From: Nostoc sp. XA010
GTDB lineage: Bacteria; Cyanobacteriota; Cyanobacteriia; Cyanobacteriales; Nostocaceae
Reading direction: 5' to 3'
Assembly (NCBI RefSeq): GCF_020829625.1
Contig: NZ_JAIVFX010000019.1
Coordinates: forward strand, 44,793 to 108,792
Length of the DNA stretch: 64,000 nt
The translations under genes were made by a program, and so were the position numbers. The stretch's first letter is position 1, and each line of letters begins with the position of its first letter. A model generated the notes under the pieces. The model saw only the letters and a list, made by a program, of their open reading frames with translations. It made no database searches and was not told the origin of the DNA. This document shows positions 53,264 to 62,645 of the stretch, one piece after another.

Positions 53264-53938
53264 TTAAACAGTCCCCCAACCAATCGGCGGTAATGCTACC
53301 TGTTCGTCCACCTGCGAATGAGAAACAGCTGACATACTAGTTGACAGCCAAACAAACATCTCGATAAAATTTAATCCTTTAAGCTTCAGGGGGGTACGCA
53401 CAGCTATTTGATTTAAACGAGTCATATTCGCATTTTCTACACCTACTGTAAAAAATGCTACCCGCTTATTAGCCTCATCTCCCTGTAGGCGCTGGGATGC
53501 TTGCTCTACGACATTTTCTAACTCGCCTTGTGGTTCTCCATCGGTAATCATGAATACCCAAGGACGATAGTAAGCAATCCCATTGGCACGATACTGAGAT
53601 TTTCGCTCTTGAATTATGTCTAAAGCTTTATGAATTCCTGCACCCATCGTAGTCAATCCCTGAGCTGTCAAAATCGGTGGATTGAATTGATCCGCAGTCA
53701 CAAAGTCTTGTACTACATTGATATTACTATCAAATGTTACGATCGCCACTTCCACCCGTCTTGCGGCTAAGGAATTTTTGACTAATTCATCCTTTAAACT
53801 TAGTAAACCCTGATTTAAAGCCTCAATCGGGTCTCCTTGCATCGAGCCAGATGTGTCTAGTAACAGTACACAAGGACAACGTGGTTCTGGGTTCTCAGCA
53901 AATTCTACTACTTCATCAAGTCTTAATGTATCATCCAT
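53264..53938 (-). CDS. TerY-like von Willebrand factor A domain protein
   Basis: The 224-residue protein is a single vWA domain with an intact MIDAS motif: DTSGS at residues 28-32, a Thr in LTTMGAG near 85 and an Asp in ITDGEPQG near 123. In TerY-P systems this domain is thought to scaffold a PP2C phosphatase and a kinase in a stress or metal response. The ATG at 53938 is chosen because family members start with a similar MDDTLRLDEV; a TTG at 53965 would add nine residues and has GGGAAA upstream. It is first in its operon. Confidence 0.85.
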   Translation of the reverse strand: MDDTLRLDEVVEFAENPEPRCPCVLLLDTSGSMQGDPIEALNQGLLSLKDELVKNSLAARRVEVAIVTFDSNINVVQDFVTADQFNPPILTAQGLTTMGAGIHKALDIIQERKSQYRANGIAYYRPWVFMITDGEPQGELENVVEQASQRLQGDEANKRVAFFTVGVENANMTRLNQIAVRTPLKLKGLNFIEMFVWLSTSMSAVSHSQVDEQVALPPIGWGTV

Positions 53939-54693
53939 AACTTTTTGTGTTATGTTAAAGTTCAAAGCTTTATTTCCCTTTTCTCAGAGTATATAATTAC
54001 CATCGCCGAAGCGACTTACAGAATATAGTAGCTAGTGGTAGATGCTCTAATTTTTATTAAACAAATTTTTTTCATGAAGTTCTCTACATATTTAAGAAGA
54101 ACTTGAGAACAGCTTAGTTTAGCAAAAAAGAGTTTATCAAAACGCAGCATTCCCTGTTGTAATGTATCTACCCAAAAATTATATCCATTAACCCTACAGT
54201 ACAATAAATACGTAAACTTTCCTATATAACTTTTTAAAGATTTTATGTAGAAGAATCGTTCTTTTACATAAAGATAATTAACCATAATTAAGCTCATTAG
54301 CTCTAGAAGTATAGCAGTGTAGCTGCGGAAACATGGAATTAAATTTAACTCTTTCAGTAAGTGGGCATAAATAAACATCATTATTAAGATCTTCAGTCAA
54401 GAGTTGTTGGTAGTAAGTAAAATCCAGAAGTAACTAACATCTACTGATAGTCTAGCTAGGATAGATATTTACGTTTATTCATACCCACCTACTTTTTTTT
54501 GAGATAGATAAAAGAAGTAGAGTGTGCTAAATATAACAAAAAATGTCTAAAATTTACTAGTTTTAACATATATACATATTTTAAAAGGAATATTTTGTAC
54601 GGAGAGAAATATTACAAAGAAGAAAGTATTTCATAGCTGATATTTTCAATTTACAAATGTTCGGTTGTTGATTCCGCAAAAAACTTGAAAAAT
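53939..54693. other. AT-rich divergent intergenic region
   Basis: About 750 bases between the divergent vWA and PATAN-REC genes. It is strongly AT-rich and must hold both promoters. A frame of 121 codons on the minus strand (54016-54381) has no recognisable domain, a very AT-driven composition and no ribosome binding site, so I do not call it. No repeat stands out. Confidence 0.55.
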
Positions 54694-56079
54694 ATGAATA
54701 ATTCTGGTGCATTCACCAAACTACGTCCAATAAGTTTGTTAAGACAGTTATCCAATTGCTCTGACAGTACTTGTTTACAAGCATTGAGTAACTCAGTTTG
54801 TTGGTCGATTTACCTAGAACAGGGAAGAATAACCTACGCTACCCATTCAGTGGAACCCTTTGACCGGCTAGAACGTCATTTGCGTCGCCTCAGCCACCAA
54901 ATTCCACTGCTTACCAGTGAGATTCGTGTTCAATTACGTCTAATGTTTGAACCTGATTCACACACTCAGTTAATTGAAGATGACAGTAATTTAAGAAGCC
55001 ACCCTCCTGAGTATCAGGCTATATCCTGGCTTGTTAGTCAACAACATTTACATTCTACACAAGCAGCAGTGCTGATTCAAGAATTGGTTCAAGAGGTGAT
55101 TGAATCATTTTTACTAATCAAAGAAGGTACTTATGAATTAGCAGAACCACTTGATATAATGCCAATATTTTGCTGGTTAGATGTAGAAAAAATTCTAGAA
55201 CATTGCCAAGTAAGATTAAAAAAATGGCAAGCTTTTGTTCCTCAAATTTCTTCTCCATATCAACGTCCATATCTGTTTATTAACAGCAAAATTGAGGAAA
55301 AAGATTTACCAAAACTCCAGCCAGATTTAACTAATTGGATGAAAGGTTTTAGCCTGTGTCATCTAGCCGTAATTTTGAATCAAGATGAAATACAACTGGC
55401 TCACACTTTATACTCTTACATACTTAAGGGTGCGATTATCTTGCATGAAGCTGATCCACCTTATGATAAATTACCAAAGATATTTGAAGAGCAATCGCTT
55501 ATCTCTAAATTCATTCCCAAGTTAGTTGATACCAAAAAAGAACTAAATACCACCGTCAACCCTTACCTAGATATTTCTGAAGAGAATATAGTTCCTGTCC
55601 AACGATTACCTCAGATTTCTCCTTCTCCAAAAGAAAACTTTCAGGAACCAACAATATCAAATAGCATAATTCCTTCTTCCCAAATAGTAGCGGCTGCTAC
55701 TGTAACGGCACAAAAAGCTTATAAAATCGTTTCTGTAGATGATAGCCCCACAATTCTCAAAGAAATTAGCCGTTTTTTAGAAAATGAAAATTTTTCTGTA
55801 GTGACTATTAACGATCCAGTAAAAGCCGTTTTGTCAATTATAAGACACAAACCTGATTTAATTTTGTTGGATTTAAACATGCTAGGAATCGACGGTTATG
55901 AGTTGTGCCGGATTATACGAAATAATTCCATATTTCAAAAGACTCCTATCATCTTTGTCACTGGGAATAAAGGGATTGTAGACAAAGTAAAAGCCAAACT
56001 AGTTGGGGCATCTGGCTATCTGATTAAACCGTTTACTCGCGCCGAATTACTGAAAATAATTTTTATGCATTTGACTTAA
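54694..56079 (+). CDS. PATAN-REC response regulator (PatA-like)
   Basis: The 461-residue protein has an N-terminal PATAN/DUF4388-type domain (about 1-230), a variable linker, and a C-terminal receiver domain (about 340-460). The receiver is complete: VDDSPT near 351, phosphoacceptor Asp in LLDLNML near 394, Thr in FVTGNKG near 423 and Lys in YLIKPF near 444. It has no DNA-binding output. Cyanobacterial relatives include PatA (heterocyst pattern) and PixG-type phototaxis regulators. The ATG at 54694 is used; a TTG at 54685 would add three residues. Confidence 0.88.
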   Translation: MNNSGAFTKLRPISLLRQLSNCSDSTCLQALSNSVCWSIYLEQGRITYATHSVEPFDRLERHLRRLSHQIPLLTSEIRVQLRLMFEPDSHTQLIEDDSNLRSHPPEYQAISWLVSQQHLHSTQAAVLIQELVQEVIESFLLIKEGTYELAEPLDIMPIFCWLDVEKILEHCQVRLKKWQAFVPQISSPYQRPYLFINSKIEEKDLPKLQPDLTNWMKGFSLCHLAVILNQDEIQLAHTLYSYILKGAIILHEADPPYDKLPKIFEEQSLISKFIPKLVDTKKELNTTVNPYLDISEENIVPVQRLPQISPSPKENFQEPTISNSIIPSSQIVAAATVTAQKAYKIVSVDDSPTILKEISRFLENENFSVVTINDPVKAVLSIIRHKPDLILLDLNMLGIDGYELCRIIRNNSIFQKTPIIFVTGNKGIVDKVKAKLVGASGYLIKPFTRAELLKIIFMHLT

Positions 56080-56487
56080 ATTAGCCAAAAAACCTAAAAA
56101 TTTTGAACTAGTGAGGAAATTAATACTAATCTGAAAATTGACGAAAACTTAATTAAAAAGAGCTACTTGAACTTGCTAGTCATCCAACTATTATTAAAGA
56201 CACGGCATTGCCGTGTCCCTACGAGTATCTGTGTTCATCTCCGGCTAATTATTTTTTCCTTACGTGCTACATTTCAAAGAGTAATACTTGTGGGTTAATT
56301 ACAGATTGAAATTTTTGGAGTGCTAGAAGGTTGATTCTTGCGCCGCTCAATGAGAGCAATGTCAACTGCAAAGCTTAACCAAGAAGTATCGTATTCAAAA
56401 TGTAATCAACTTAAGTTGGCAAAAAAGCCAATACCACAATAGACAGGCTTACCGATGCAAAAAATGGCTCCTGTCTATTACAAAGTT
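56080..56487. other. Intergenic region between convergent genes, with a small palindrome
   Basis: The 408-base gap between the PATAN-REC gene and the repeat protein holds a perfect small hairpin, GACACGGCA/TGCCGTGTC at 56199-56217, with a one-base loop; this type is widely dispersed in Nostoc. It may help terminate transcription from either side. I see no coding frame. Confidence 0.55.
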
Positions 56488-57924
56488 TTAGGGTGTGGTA
56501 GAAGAGAACTCATAATTTGGGTTGTTGTAGCCTGGATTTGACATGGCGGATGTTACAAGGTCAGAACTGCTGAGTAAACTCCTGACATCAGTTCCTATAC
56601 CTTGGCTGGGTGTAGTGCTACCTAGCGACATCAGTTCGCCACCAACAGAGAAATTCCAGCCTTCATTACCAACGAGTGTTTTGTTATCACCACTGGCTTC
56701 AATCCGGTTTCCAAGGAGATTGCTGTTATTTACACTGCCAGTGTTGCCAGTACCAAGGATGTCATTGTTACTACCAGGGAGTGTATTGGCATTACCAAGG
56801 ATGTCGTTGTTATTGCCTAAGTTCCAGTTACCGTTACCGTTGGTTGCGTTATCGCTGCCAAAGCCCCAGTTGCCATTACCTTCGGTTTTGCCGCCGTCAC
56901 CGTAGTTCCAGTTACCGTTACCCTTGGTTGTGTTATCACTACCAAAATTCCAGTTACCATTACCGTCGCTTGTGTTGTTACTACCATATAGCCAGTTACC
57001 GTTACCTTGGCCACTGTTGCCGGTAGCATTTGCACCATCTAATTTTTGAATATCAGATATCCAGTTGTCACTCTTATAAGGTACAGGTTGACCGTTGCCA
57101 GTTTCAGGTAGGTTGCTACCACTTTCCTTGGAGGGGGGAGTGCTGCCAAATGGTAAGTTACCAGGGAGGTTACCGCCACCACCAGATGCGTTACCACCAG
57201 ATGCGCCACCAGCAAAGGGGTTGCTACCGCCACCAGATGCGTTACCGCTAGATGCGCCACCAGCAAAGGGGTTGCTACCGCCACCAGATGCGTTACCGCT
57301 AGATGCGCCACCAGCAAAGGGGTTGCTACCGCCGCCAGATGCGTTACCACCAGATGCGCCACCAGCAAAGGGGTTGTTACCGCCGCCAGATGCGTTACCA
57401 CCAGATGCGCCACCAGCATAGGGGTTGCTACCGCCGCCAGATGCGTTACCGCTAGATGCGCCACCAGCATAGGGGTTGCTACCGCCGCCAGATGCGTTAC
57501 CGCTAGATGCGCCACCAGCAAAGGGGTTGCTACCACCACCTAATGCACTAAGATCACCGCCAAGGACTCCGACGAGTTGATTGAACGGATTATTGGTATC
57601 AGTTAAAGCCCGCTCGTCAAGTGGTCGCTCGTAATTATACTTGTACTTTCCATCTTCACTGGTTGTGGATGAGTTGCCACCACCGATGAAGGAAGCGAAA
57701 GTATTACTACCACTAGCAGCGCCACCGGAGCCACCGCCACCGAAGCCACTGCCACCGGAGCCACCGCCACCGAAGCCACCGCCACCGAAGCCACTGCCAC
57801 CGGAACCACCGCTGCCATCGGTGGACTGCCATTTGCCATCACTGAAAGAAAAATTTCCGTTACCAGATATGTTGCTAGTACCTTGTGACCCAACAGTTTG
57901 ATTGCTATTGTCAGAAGTTGCCAT
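56488..57924 (-). CDS. Glycine/asparagine-rich protein with two tandem-repeat regions
   Basis: I do not recognise this 478-residue protein. It has five zones: a short N-terminus with FSFSDGKW; a Gly-rich stretch of GGSGFGGGG units (about 38-70); a bridge; seven 17-residue repeats of the form NPFAGGASSGNASGGGS (about 133-251); and about nine 14-residue repeats of the form GNGNWNFGSDNTTK that decay toward the end (about 309-432). There is no signal peptide, membrane helix or Cys. The 14-residue repeats could form a beta-solenoid, and the Gly-rich parts a flexible stalk, as in surface or fibre proteins; that is inference. The other frames are open here because of the repeat, so shadow frames are expected. 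Confidence 0.75.
   Translation of the reverse strand: MATSDNSNQTVGSQGTSNISGNGNFSFSDGKWQSTDGSGGSGGSGFGGGGFGGGGSGGSGFGGGGSGGAASGSNTFASFIGGGNSSTTSEDGKYKYNYERPLDERALTDTNNPFNQLVGVLGGDLSALGGGSNPFAGGASSGNASGGGSNPYAGGASSGNASGGGSNPYAGGASGGNASGGGNNPFAGGASGGNASGGGSNPFAGGASSGNASGGGSNPFAGGASSGNASGGGSNPFAGGASGGNASGGGGNLPGNLPFGSTPPSKESGSNLPETGNGQPVPYKSDNWISDIQKLDGANATGNSGQGNGNWLYGSNNTSDGNGNWNFGSDNTTKGNGNWNYGDGGKTEGNGNWGFGSDNATNGNGNWNLGNNNDILGNANTLPGSNNDILGTGNTGSVNNSNLLGNRIEASGDNKTLVGNEGWNFSVGGELMSLGSTTPSQGIGTDVRSLLSSSDLVTSAMSNPGYNNPNYEFSSTTP
56629..57000 (-). repeat. 42-bp repeats encoding 14-residue GNGNWxxG units
   Basis: About nine degenerate 42-base units in frame within the Gly/Asn-rich protein gene. 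The first five units are well conserved at protein level (Asn-Trp-x-aromatic-Gly), the later ones lose the Trp. The periodicity suggests expansion by unequal crossing-over with older, diverged units at the 3' end of the gene. Confidence 0.75.
57172..57528 (-). repeat. Seven 51-bp tandem repeats encoding 17-residue units
   Basis: Seven nearly identical 51-base units lie head to tail; they differ mainly at two protein positions (Phe/Tyr and Ser/Gly). Such near-identity indicates recent expansion or gene conversion and predicts copy-number variation between strains. Confidence 0.85.
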
Positions 57925-58908
57925 TAGAATTAAGCTCCTATTACTTAAACTGAAATTCCTCTATCAAAAGGAATATCAACGACGTGAATGAAAGTATTTT
58001 TTGACTTTCATCTTCAATAAAGAAATACTAATAAAAACAGCAATTACTACCTTTAGCAAAACTATACAAAATCAGATTTAGATTTCAAATGAATAAAATT
58101 TAGATTAGATTGCCGATTCTTTAGATTCGATTGTCTATTCTTTCGATATTGTTCAGGTAGATTTCAGAAAATTGCCCGGTAATCCTTACTGTGAAGGCTT
58201 TGTAAGAAGTATTTGCAGTTATTTTTCGGCTCAAACAGGGCAAATTTACCTTTTTGGAGTTCTACAATAAAATGCAATGCAATTACACTAAAAAAAAGAA
58301 CAAAGTTTGATTTTTGTAGTCTATTGAGTGAGAAAATATTATTGTGAGGTTTTATCGAGTTTGAAAGATTCAAGTTCTGCGATCGCTAGTCCAAAGGCAT
58401 CTAAATTACTCTTGTTCGCAACCAGTGTTAAAAACCAACGAAAAAATCAGCATTTCTCGTTTGATTTATTTTCCAACTCTCAATGCGATGGCTACGCCTA
58501 CGCTAAATCTATATCAATAAGCAGCTATTAGTTAATGTGGCTATTTTTAAGCTTATTGAGAATAAAAGCCTTGGTTGACATAATGCGGCTAGCCTGAGCC
58601 AACCAAGGCTTATGTAATGGTTGCATATCGTCCAGCCTGAATCATTGCCTAAATCATTAAGGCGATCGCCTTTTGGTCATGATGTCGCCTTAATTAATTG
58701 CTGGGTACAGAGCGAATCTCAAACATATCTCTCAGATTTACACAAGCCAAAACGCCAAGAAAAGATTAGCATCAAAGATTGTTCTGTCAGTCTAACGTAG
58801 TAGGATTGTTCAAGTGAAAGGGTACGCCTTGCGGGACGAATAGCCATCGATCGCTAGTAGGCACCCTAAAATAAGAGCAAAAGACGATTCCTAAAACAAG
58901 CACACTCC
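57925..58908. other. Long intergenic region upstream of pheT
   Basis: The 984-base region lies between divergent genes. It is AT-rich near 57930-58330, where promoters of the repeat protein are expected. GGCTACGCCTACGCT at 58490-58504 is a dispersed repeat also found inside a glycosyltransferase gene at 27946. A hairpin lies at 58566-58611. HIP1-like sites lie near 58380 and 58663. The short frames on both strands lack motifs and ribosome binding sites. Confidence 0.55.
58566..58611. repeat. Stem-loop with 12-bp perfect arms
   Basis: AAGCCTTGGTTG (58566-58577) pairs exactly with CAACCAAGGCTT (58600-58611). The 22-base loop contains the palindrome GGCTAGCC. It could be part of a small RNA, a terminator or a dispersed repeat. 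It lies some 300 bases upstream of pheT and faces no obvious gene end. Confidence 0.5.
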
Positions 58909-61359
58909 ATGCGTATTTCTCTAAATTGGCTGCGCGAACTAGTAGAGATAAAACTTAGTCCAGAAGAGTTAGCCGAAACCCTGACAATGGCGGGGTTTGA
59001 GGTTGAAGAGATTGAAGACCGCCGCACTTGGGCAAATGGCGTGGTTATAGGGAAAGTGCTTGAGCGTCAACCCCATCCCAACGCCGATAAATTAAGTGTT
59101 TGCCAAGTGGATATTGGTGCAGGTGAGACTTTAAATATTGTCTGTGGCGCTGCAAATGTGAAGGCAGATATCTATGTGCCTGTAGCAACTACGGGTACTT
59201 ACTTACCCAACATTGATTTAAAAATTAAACCTGCAAAATTGCGTGGTGTCCCATCTCAGGGCATGATTTGTTCTTTAAAGGAACTCGGTTTACCCACCGA
59301 TGTAGACGGAATTCATATTTTTACCCAGGAAAATTTACCATTGGGTAGCGATGTGCGTCCTTTGTTGGGTCTAGATGATGTAATTTTAGACTTAACTGCA
59401 ACTGCCAATCGCGCTGATGCTCTGAGCATGGTAGGCGTAGCACGGGAAGTAGCAGCTTTAACTGGTGGAAAGTTGAGCATTCCTGAACCCGGTGAAGTCT
59501 CTATTACCAAAAGTGCCGGAAATTTAGCTTTAAAAATTGCCGATACCCAAGCTTGTCCTGCATACATTGGTACGGTAATTGAACAGGTAACAATTGCTCC
59601 ATCTCCCGAATGGTTACAACAGCGTTTGCGGGCTGCTGGGGTACGTCCCATAAGTAATGTAGTGGATATTACTAACTACGTTTTGTTGGAATGGGGACAA
59701 CCTCTACATGCCTTTGATTGCGATCGCCTACAATCAGTTGCAAGTAGCGGAAATTTAACCATCGGCGTTCGCTTCGCCAATACTGGAGAATCCTTCAAAA
59801 CCCTCGATGGTCAAACTCGTACCCTATCAACCCAAAATTTGTTAATTACCGCAAACGACAGACCCGTTGCACTGGCGGGAGTCATGGGTGGGGAAGAAAC
59901 AGAAGTCCATCAAGGGACTCAAAGCCTAGTTTTAGAAGCAGCTTTATTTGATTCCGTAGCAATTCGCCGTTCTTCCCGCAGTGTTGGGTTAAGAAGTGAG
60001 GCTTCTGGCAGATATGAACGGGGAGTTAACCGAGCTGAGTTGGAAATAGCTAATCGCCGCGCCTTATCCTTAATTAGCGAATTAGCTAGCGGAGTTCTTG
60101 TCCAGCAGGAAATTGCCGACACCCGCCCCGACCCGTCTACCTGGAGTCGCTCTATCGCCTTGCGTTTAGACCGCGTTAATCAAATATTGGGGCCGATAGA
60201 TTTGGGAGAGGATACAGGTGAACTCCAAGAACAAGATGTTGAGCGTATCCTGACTGCATTGGGATGTCGATTAACTCCTTCAGAAAAAGATACTAATCAT
60301 CAACCTACATGGTCAGTTTCTGTTCCACCCTATCGTTACCGCGACTTAGAGCGAGAAATTGACTTAATTGAAGAAATCGCGCGGCTCTATGGCTACAACA
60401 AATTCTGTGATACCTTACCAGAAAAAGCGGAAGCTGGCTATCTGCCTTTAGATGAGGAATTGATTCGCAAATTACGAGCTTTCCTCCGGGCTGAAGGGTT
60501 GACAGAATTAATTCATTATTCTTTAGTCAAACCAGGAGAAGACAGAAATATAGTACTGTCAAACCCCTTATTTGTCGAATATTCAGCGCTGCGAACCGAT
60601 TTGATATCTGGGTTAATTGATGCCTTTCAATACAATTTAGAGCAGGGTAATGGTGCCTTGAACGGCTTTGAAATCGGGCAAATTTTTTGGCAAGAAGAAG
60701 ACGGTTTGCAAGAAACAGAAACCCTAGCTGGAATTGTGGGAGGGGATATTTCTGTTGGCAAATGGTCAAAAAGTGGACGCGAAGAACCCATCTCCTGGTT
60801 TGAAGCCAAAGGCATTTTAGAAAGTGTATTTCGGCAACTTGCCTTGCAGGTAGAATTTCAACCCGATTGCCGAGATAATCGCTTACATCCAGGACGCACC
60901 GCTTCCCTGTGGATTCGGGGTAACAGACTGGGTATTTTTGGACAACTCCATCCCCAATTGCGGCGAGAAAAAGGTTTACCAGACTCCGTTTATGTTTTCC
61001 AATTGGATCTAGATGTGCTTTTAGATTCTCTGGGAGAAGATGAAGTTGTGGTTCCAACATTCCGTCCTTATTCTACCTATCCAGCTAGCGATCGCGACAT
61101 CGCCTTTTTCGCACCCGTGAAAATCTCAGTTTCCGAAATTGAAAAAGTAATTACCAAAGCGGGTAAAGATTTGCTCGAATCTGTGGAATTATTTGATGAA
61201 TATCGCGGCGAAAATGTCCCCGAAGGACAACGGAGTTTAGCATTCCGCTTAATTTATCGCGCTAGCGATCGTACTCTTACTGAGGCAGAAGTCGAACCAG
61301 TACACAATAAAGTGCGTGAAGCTTTGGTGGAAAAATTCGGCGTAAACCTAAGAAGTTAG
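58909..61359 (+). CDS. pheT: Phenylalanine--tRNA ligase beta subunit
   Basis: The 816-residue protein is the beta subunit of the alpha2-beta2 phenylalanyl-tRNA synthetase. It has the N-terminal tRNA-binding OB fold (about 40-150, VIGKVLERQPHPNADKLSVC), the B3/B4 editing domain (about 210-400), the B5 domain with VPPYRYRDLEREIDLIEEIARLYGY near 470-495, and the C-terminal ferredoxin-like anticodon-binding domain (about 715-815) with FRPYSTYPASDRDIAF. Length is normal. The alpha subunit gene pheS is not beside it, as in many cyanobacteria. Confidence 0.96.
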   Translation: MRISLNWLRELVEIKLSPEELAETLTMAGFEVEEIEDRRTWANGVVIGKVLERQPHPNADKLSVCQVDIGAGETLNIVCGAANVKADIYVPVATTGTYLPNIDLKIKPAKLRGVPSQGMICSLKELGLPTDVDGIHIFTQENLPLGSDVRPLLGLDDVILDLTATANRADALSMVGVAREVAALTGGKLSIPEPGEVSITKSAGNLALKIADTQACPAYIGTVIEQVTIAPSPEWLQQRLRAAGVRPISNVVDITNYVLLEWGQPLHAFDCDRLQSVASSGNLTIGVRFANTGESFKTLDGQTRTLSTQNLLITANDRPVALAGVMGGEETEVHQGTQSLVLEAALFDSVAIRRSSRSVGLRSEASGRYERGVNRAELEIANRRALSLISELASGVLVQQEIADTRPDPSTWSRSIALRLDRVNQILGPIDLGEDTGELQEQDVERILTALGCRLTPSEKDTNHQPTWSVSVPPYRYRDLEREIDLIEEIARLYGYNKFCDTLPEKAEAGYLPLDEELIRKLRAFLRAEGLTELIHYSLVKPGEDRNIVLSNPLFVEYSALRTDLISGLIDAFQYNLEQGNGALNGFEIGQIFWQEEDGLQETETLAGIVGGDISVGKWSKSGREEPISWFEAKGILESVFRQLALQVEFQPDCRDNRLHPGRTASLWIRGNRLGIFGQLHPQLRREKGLPDSVYVFQLDLDVLLDSLGEDEVVVPTFRPYSTYPASDRDIAFFAPVKISVSEIEKVITKAGKDLLESVELFDEYRGENVPEGQRSLAFRLIYRASDRTLTEAEVEPVHNKVREALVEKFGVNLRS

Positions 61360-61453
61360 TTATTGGGCATGGGGCATAGGGTATAGGGCATTGTTTATTC
61401 CTCTCCCTCATCTCCCCACTCCCCATTCATTTTTTATTTGGAATTAATTAGCT

Positions 61454-61723
61454 ATGCCTAAATATGTACTCTGGGGAACTTACTGCGAAGACGTTCTTGA
61501 AAAACGCGCCCCCCACCGTCAAGCTCATTTAGACGGATTAGCAAAACAGAAAGAATCCGGTGTGCTAATTACTATTGGCCCTACCAAGGATGTGACAAAA
61601 GTTTTTGGAATTTACGAAGCCGAAGACGAAGCCACTGTACGCCAGTTAATTGAAAATGACCCCTATTGGAAAAATGGCATCTGGACTGAGTATTCTGTTA
61701 AAGAATGGATTCAGGCTTTTTAA
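61454..61723 (+). CDS. YciI family protein
   Basis: The 89-residue protein has the dimeric alpha-beta barrel YciI fold. The conserved His in HRQAHLDGL near residue 22 and the Asp in ENDPYWKNGIW near 72 fit the putative active site. Its function is unknown. It lies 94 bases downstream of pheT, after a G/C-rich low-complexity block, so a shared transcript is uncertain. Confidence 0.88.
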   Translation: MPKYVLWGTYCEDVLEKRAPHRQAHLDGLAKQKESGVLITIGPTKDVTKVFGIYEAEDEATVRQLIENDPYWKNGIWTEYSVKEWIQAF

Positions 61724-61796
61724 ATTAAGTATGGAGCATGGGGAATAAGGAATGAGTCTTTGATACTCGTGAACAAGTCTTTGAACTCCACTCTCC

Positions 61797-61848
61797 TGCC
61801 TCCTCTGCCTCCCCTGCCTCCCCTGCTCCCTCATCCCCACTCCCCACA
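61797..61848. repeat. C-rich 9-mer tandem repeat before the Tab2-like gene
   Basis: Approximately four units related to CTGCCTCCC lie directly before the ATG at 61851. The low-complexity DNA leaves no recognisable ribosome binding site. It may influence expression of the gene or simply be a dispersed block, as seen near 23528. Confidence 0.55.
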
Positions 61849-61850
61849 TA

Positions 61851-62645
61851 ATGAAAACTTGGCAAGTTGATTTTTATCGTCGTCCATTACCAGATGCATC
61901 TGGACAAATTTTATGGGAATTGTTGATTTGTGACGCAACTCGTAGCTTTGAGTATGAAGCTAGCTGTCTCCAGTCAGCAGCAAATTCGAGTTGGGTTACT
62001 ACTCAACTTGAGCTAGCCGCAGGTGAAAAATTGCCAGATGTGATCCAGGTATTTCGTCCTCAGTCACTAAGTTTAATTGAGGCGGCGGGACGCAATTTAA
62101 GTATAAATGTCGAACCTACCCGCCACACTTTGGCACTGAAGCAGTGGTTACAAGAAAAGCAGTATCCCTCAACGCTAGATAAACCACCTCCAGCACCATT
62201 ACCAGAAAACCTCTGGGGCGAACAATGGCGTTTTGCAAGTTTAGCTGCTAGTGATGTGGAAACGATATTTAGCGATCGCCCCATTCCCATTTTGCACATC
62301 CCAGAACATCTCAAACCCATCAATTTGGGTTTGGCATCAACAGTACCCGTCCCTGGTGTAGTAATTTATGGTGGACGGCAATCGATGCGGCTAGCGCGGT
62401 GGTTACAGCAAGCCCGTCCGGTAGGCTTGAATTACATATCTGGCGCACCAGACGGCTTAATATTAGAAGCTGGCTTGGTGGACAGATGGATTGTTGCCAC
62501 ATTTGAAGATCCAGAAGTTACAACAGCAGCCCAAGCATTTGAACAACGAAAAAAGCATTGCCGAGGATTGCATTTTTTATTAGTTCAACCCGATGATTCC
62601 GGGATGACTTATAGCGGCTTTTGGTTATTGCAGGCAGAAGATTGA
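61851..62645 (+). CDS. Tab2/Atab2 family RNA-binding protein
   Basis: The 264-residue protein matches the Tab2/Atab2 (DUF1092) family. In algae and plants Tab2 binds the psaB (and in plants psbA/psbD-related) messages to help make photosystem I and II subunits; cyanobacterial members are of similar length. Blocks include WQVDFYRRPLPDASGQ at the start, QVFRPQSLSLIEAA near 66 and LNYISGAPDGLILEAGLVDRWIVATF near 192-218. It is soluble. The location near a PsaJ-like gene and psbA may be coincidence. Confidence 0.88.
   Translation: MKTWQVDFYRRPLPDASGQILWELLICDATRSFEYEASCLQSAANSSWVTTQLELAAGEKLPDVIQVFRPQSLSLIEAAGRNLSINVEPTRHTLALKQWLQEKQYPSTLDKPPPAPLPENLWGEQWRFASLAASDVETIFSDRPIPILHIPEHLKPINLGLASTVPVPGVVIYGGRQSMRLARWLQQARPVGLNYISGAPDGLILEAGLVDRWIVATFEDPEVTTAAQAFEQRKKHCRGLHFLLVQPDDSGMTYSGFWLLQAED

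Noticed and set aside
54016..54381. 121-codon minus-strand frame between the vWA and PATAN-REC genes
   Set aside because: AT-driven composition, no motif, no ribosome binding site, and it occupies the region where two divergent promoters are expected.
57172..57528. Regularly spaced repeats that might be taken for a CRISPR array
   Set aside because: Units are contiguous 51-bp copies with no unique spacers and remain in frame in a coding sequence.
57030..57901. Several long frames on both strands over the Gly-rich repeat gene
   Set aside because: They arise because the 51-bp and 9-bp repeats lack stops in other frames; their products are low-complexity Pro/Leu or Val/Ala/Thr strings without a start signal.
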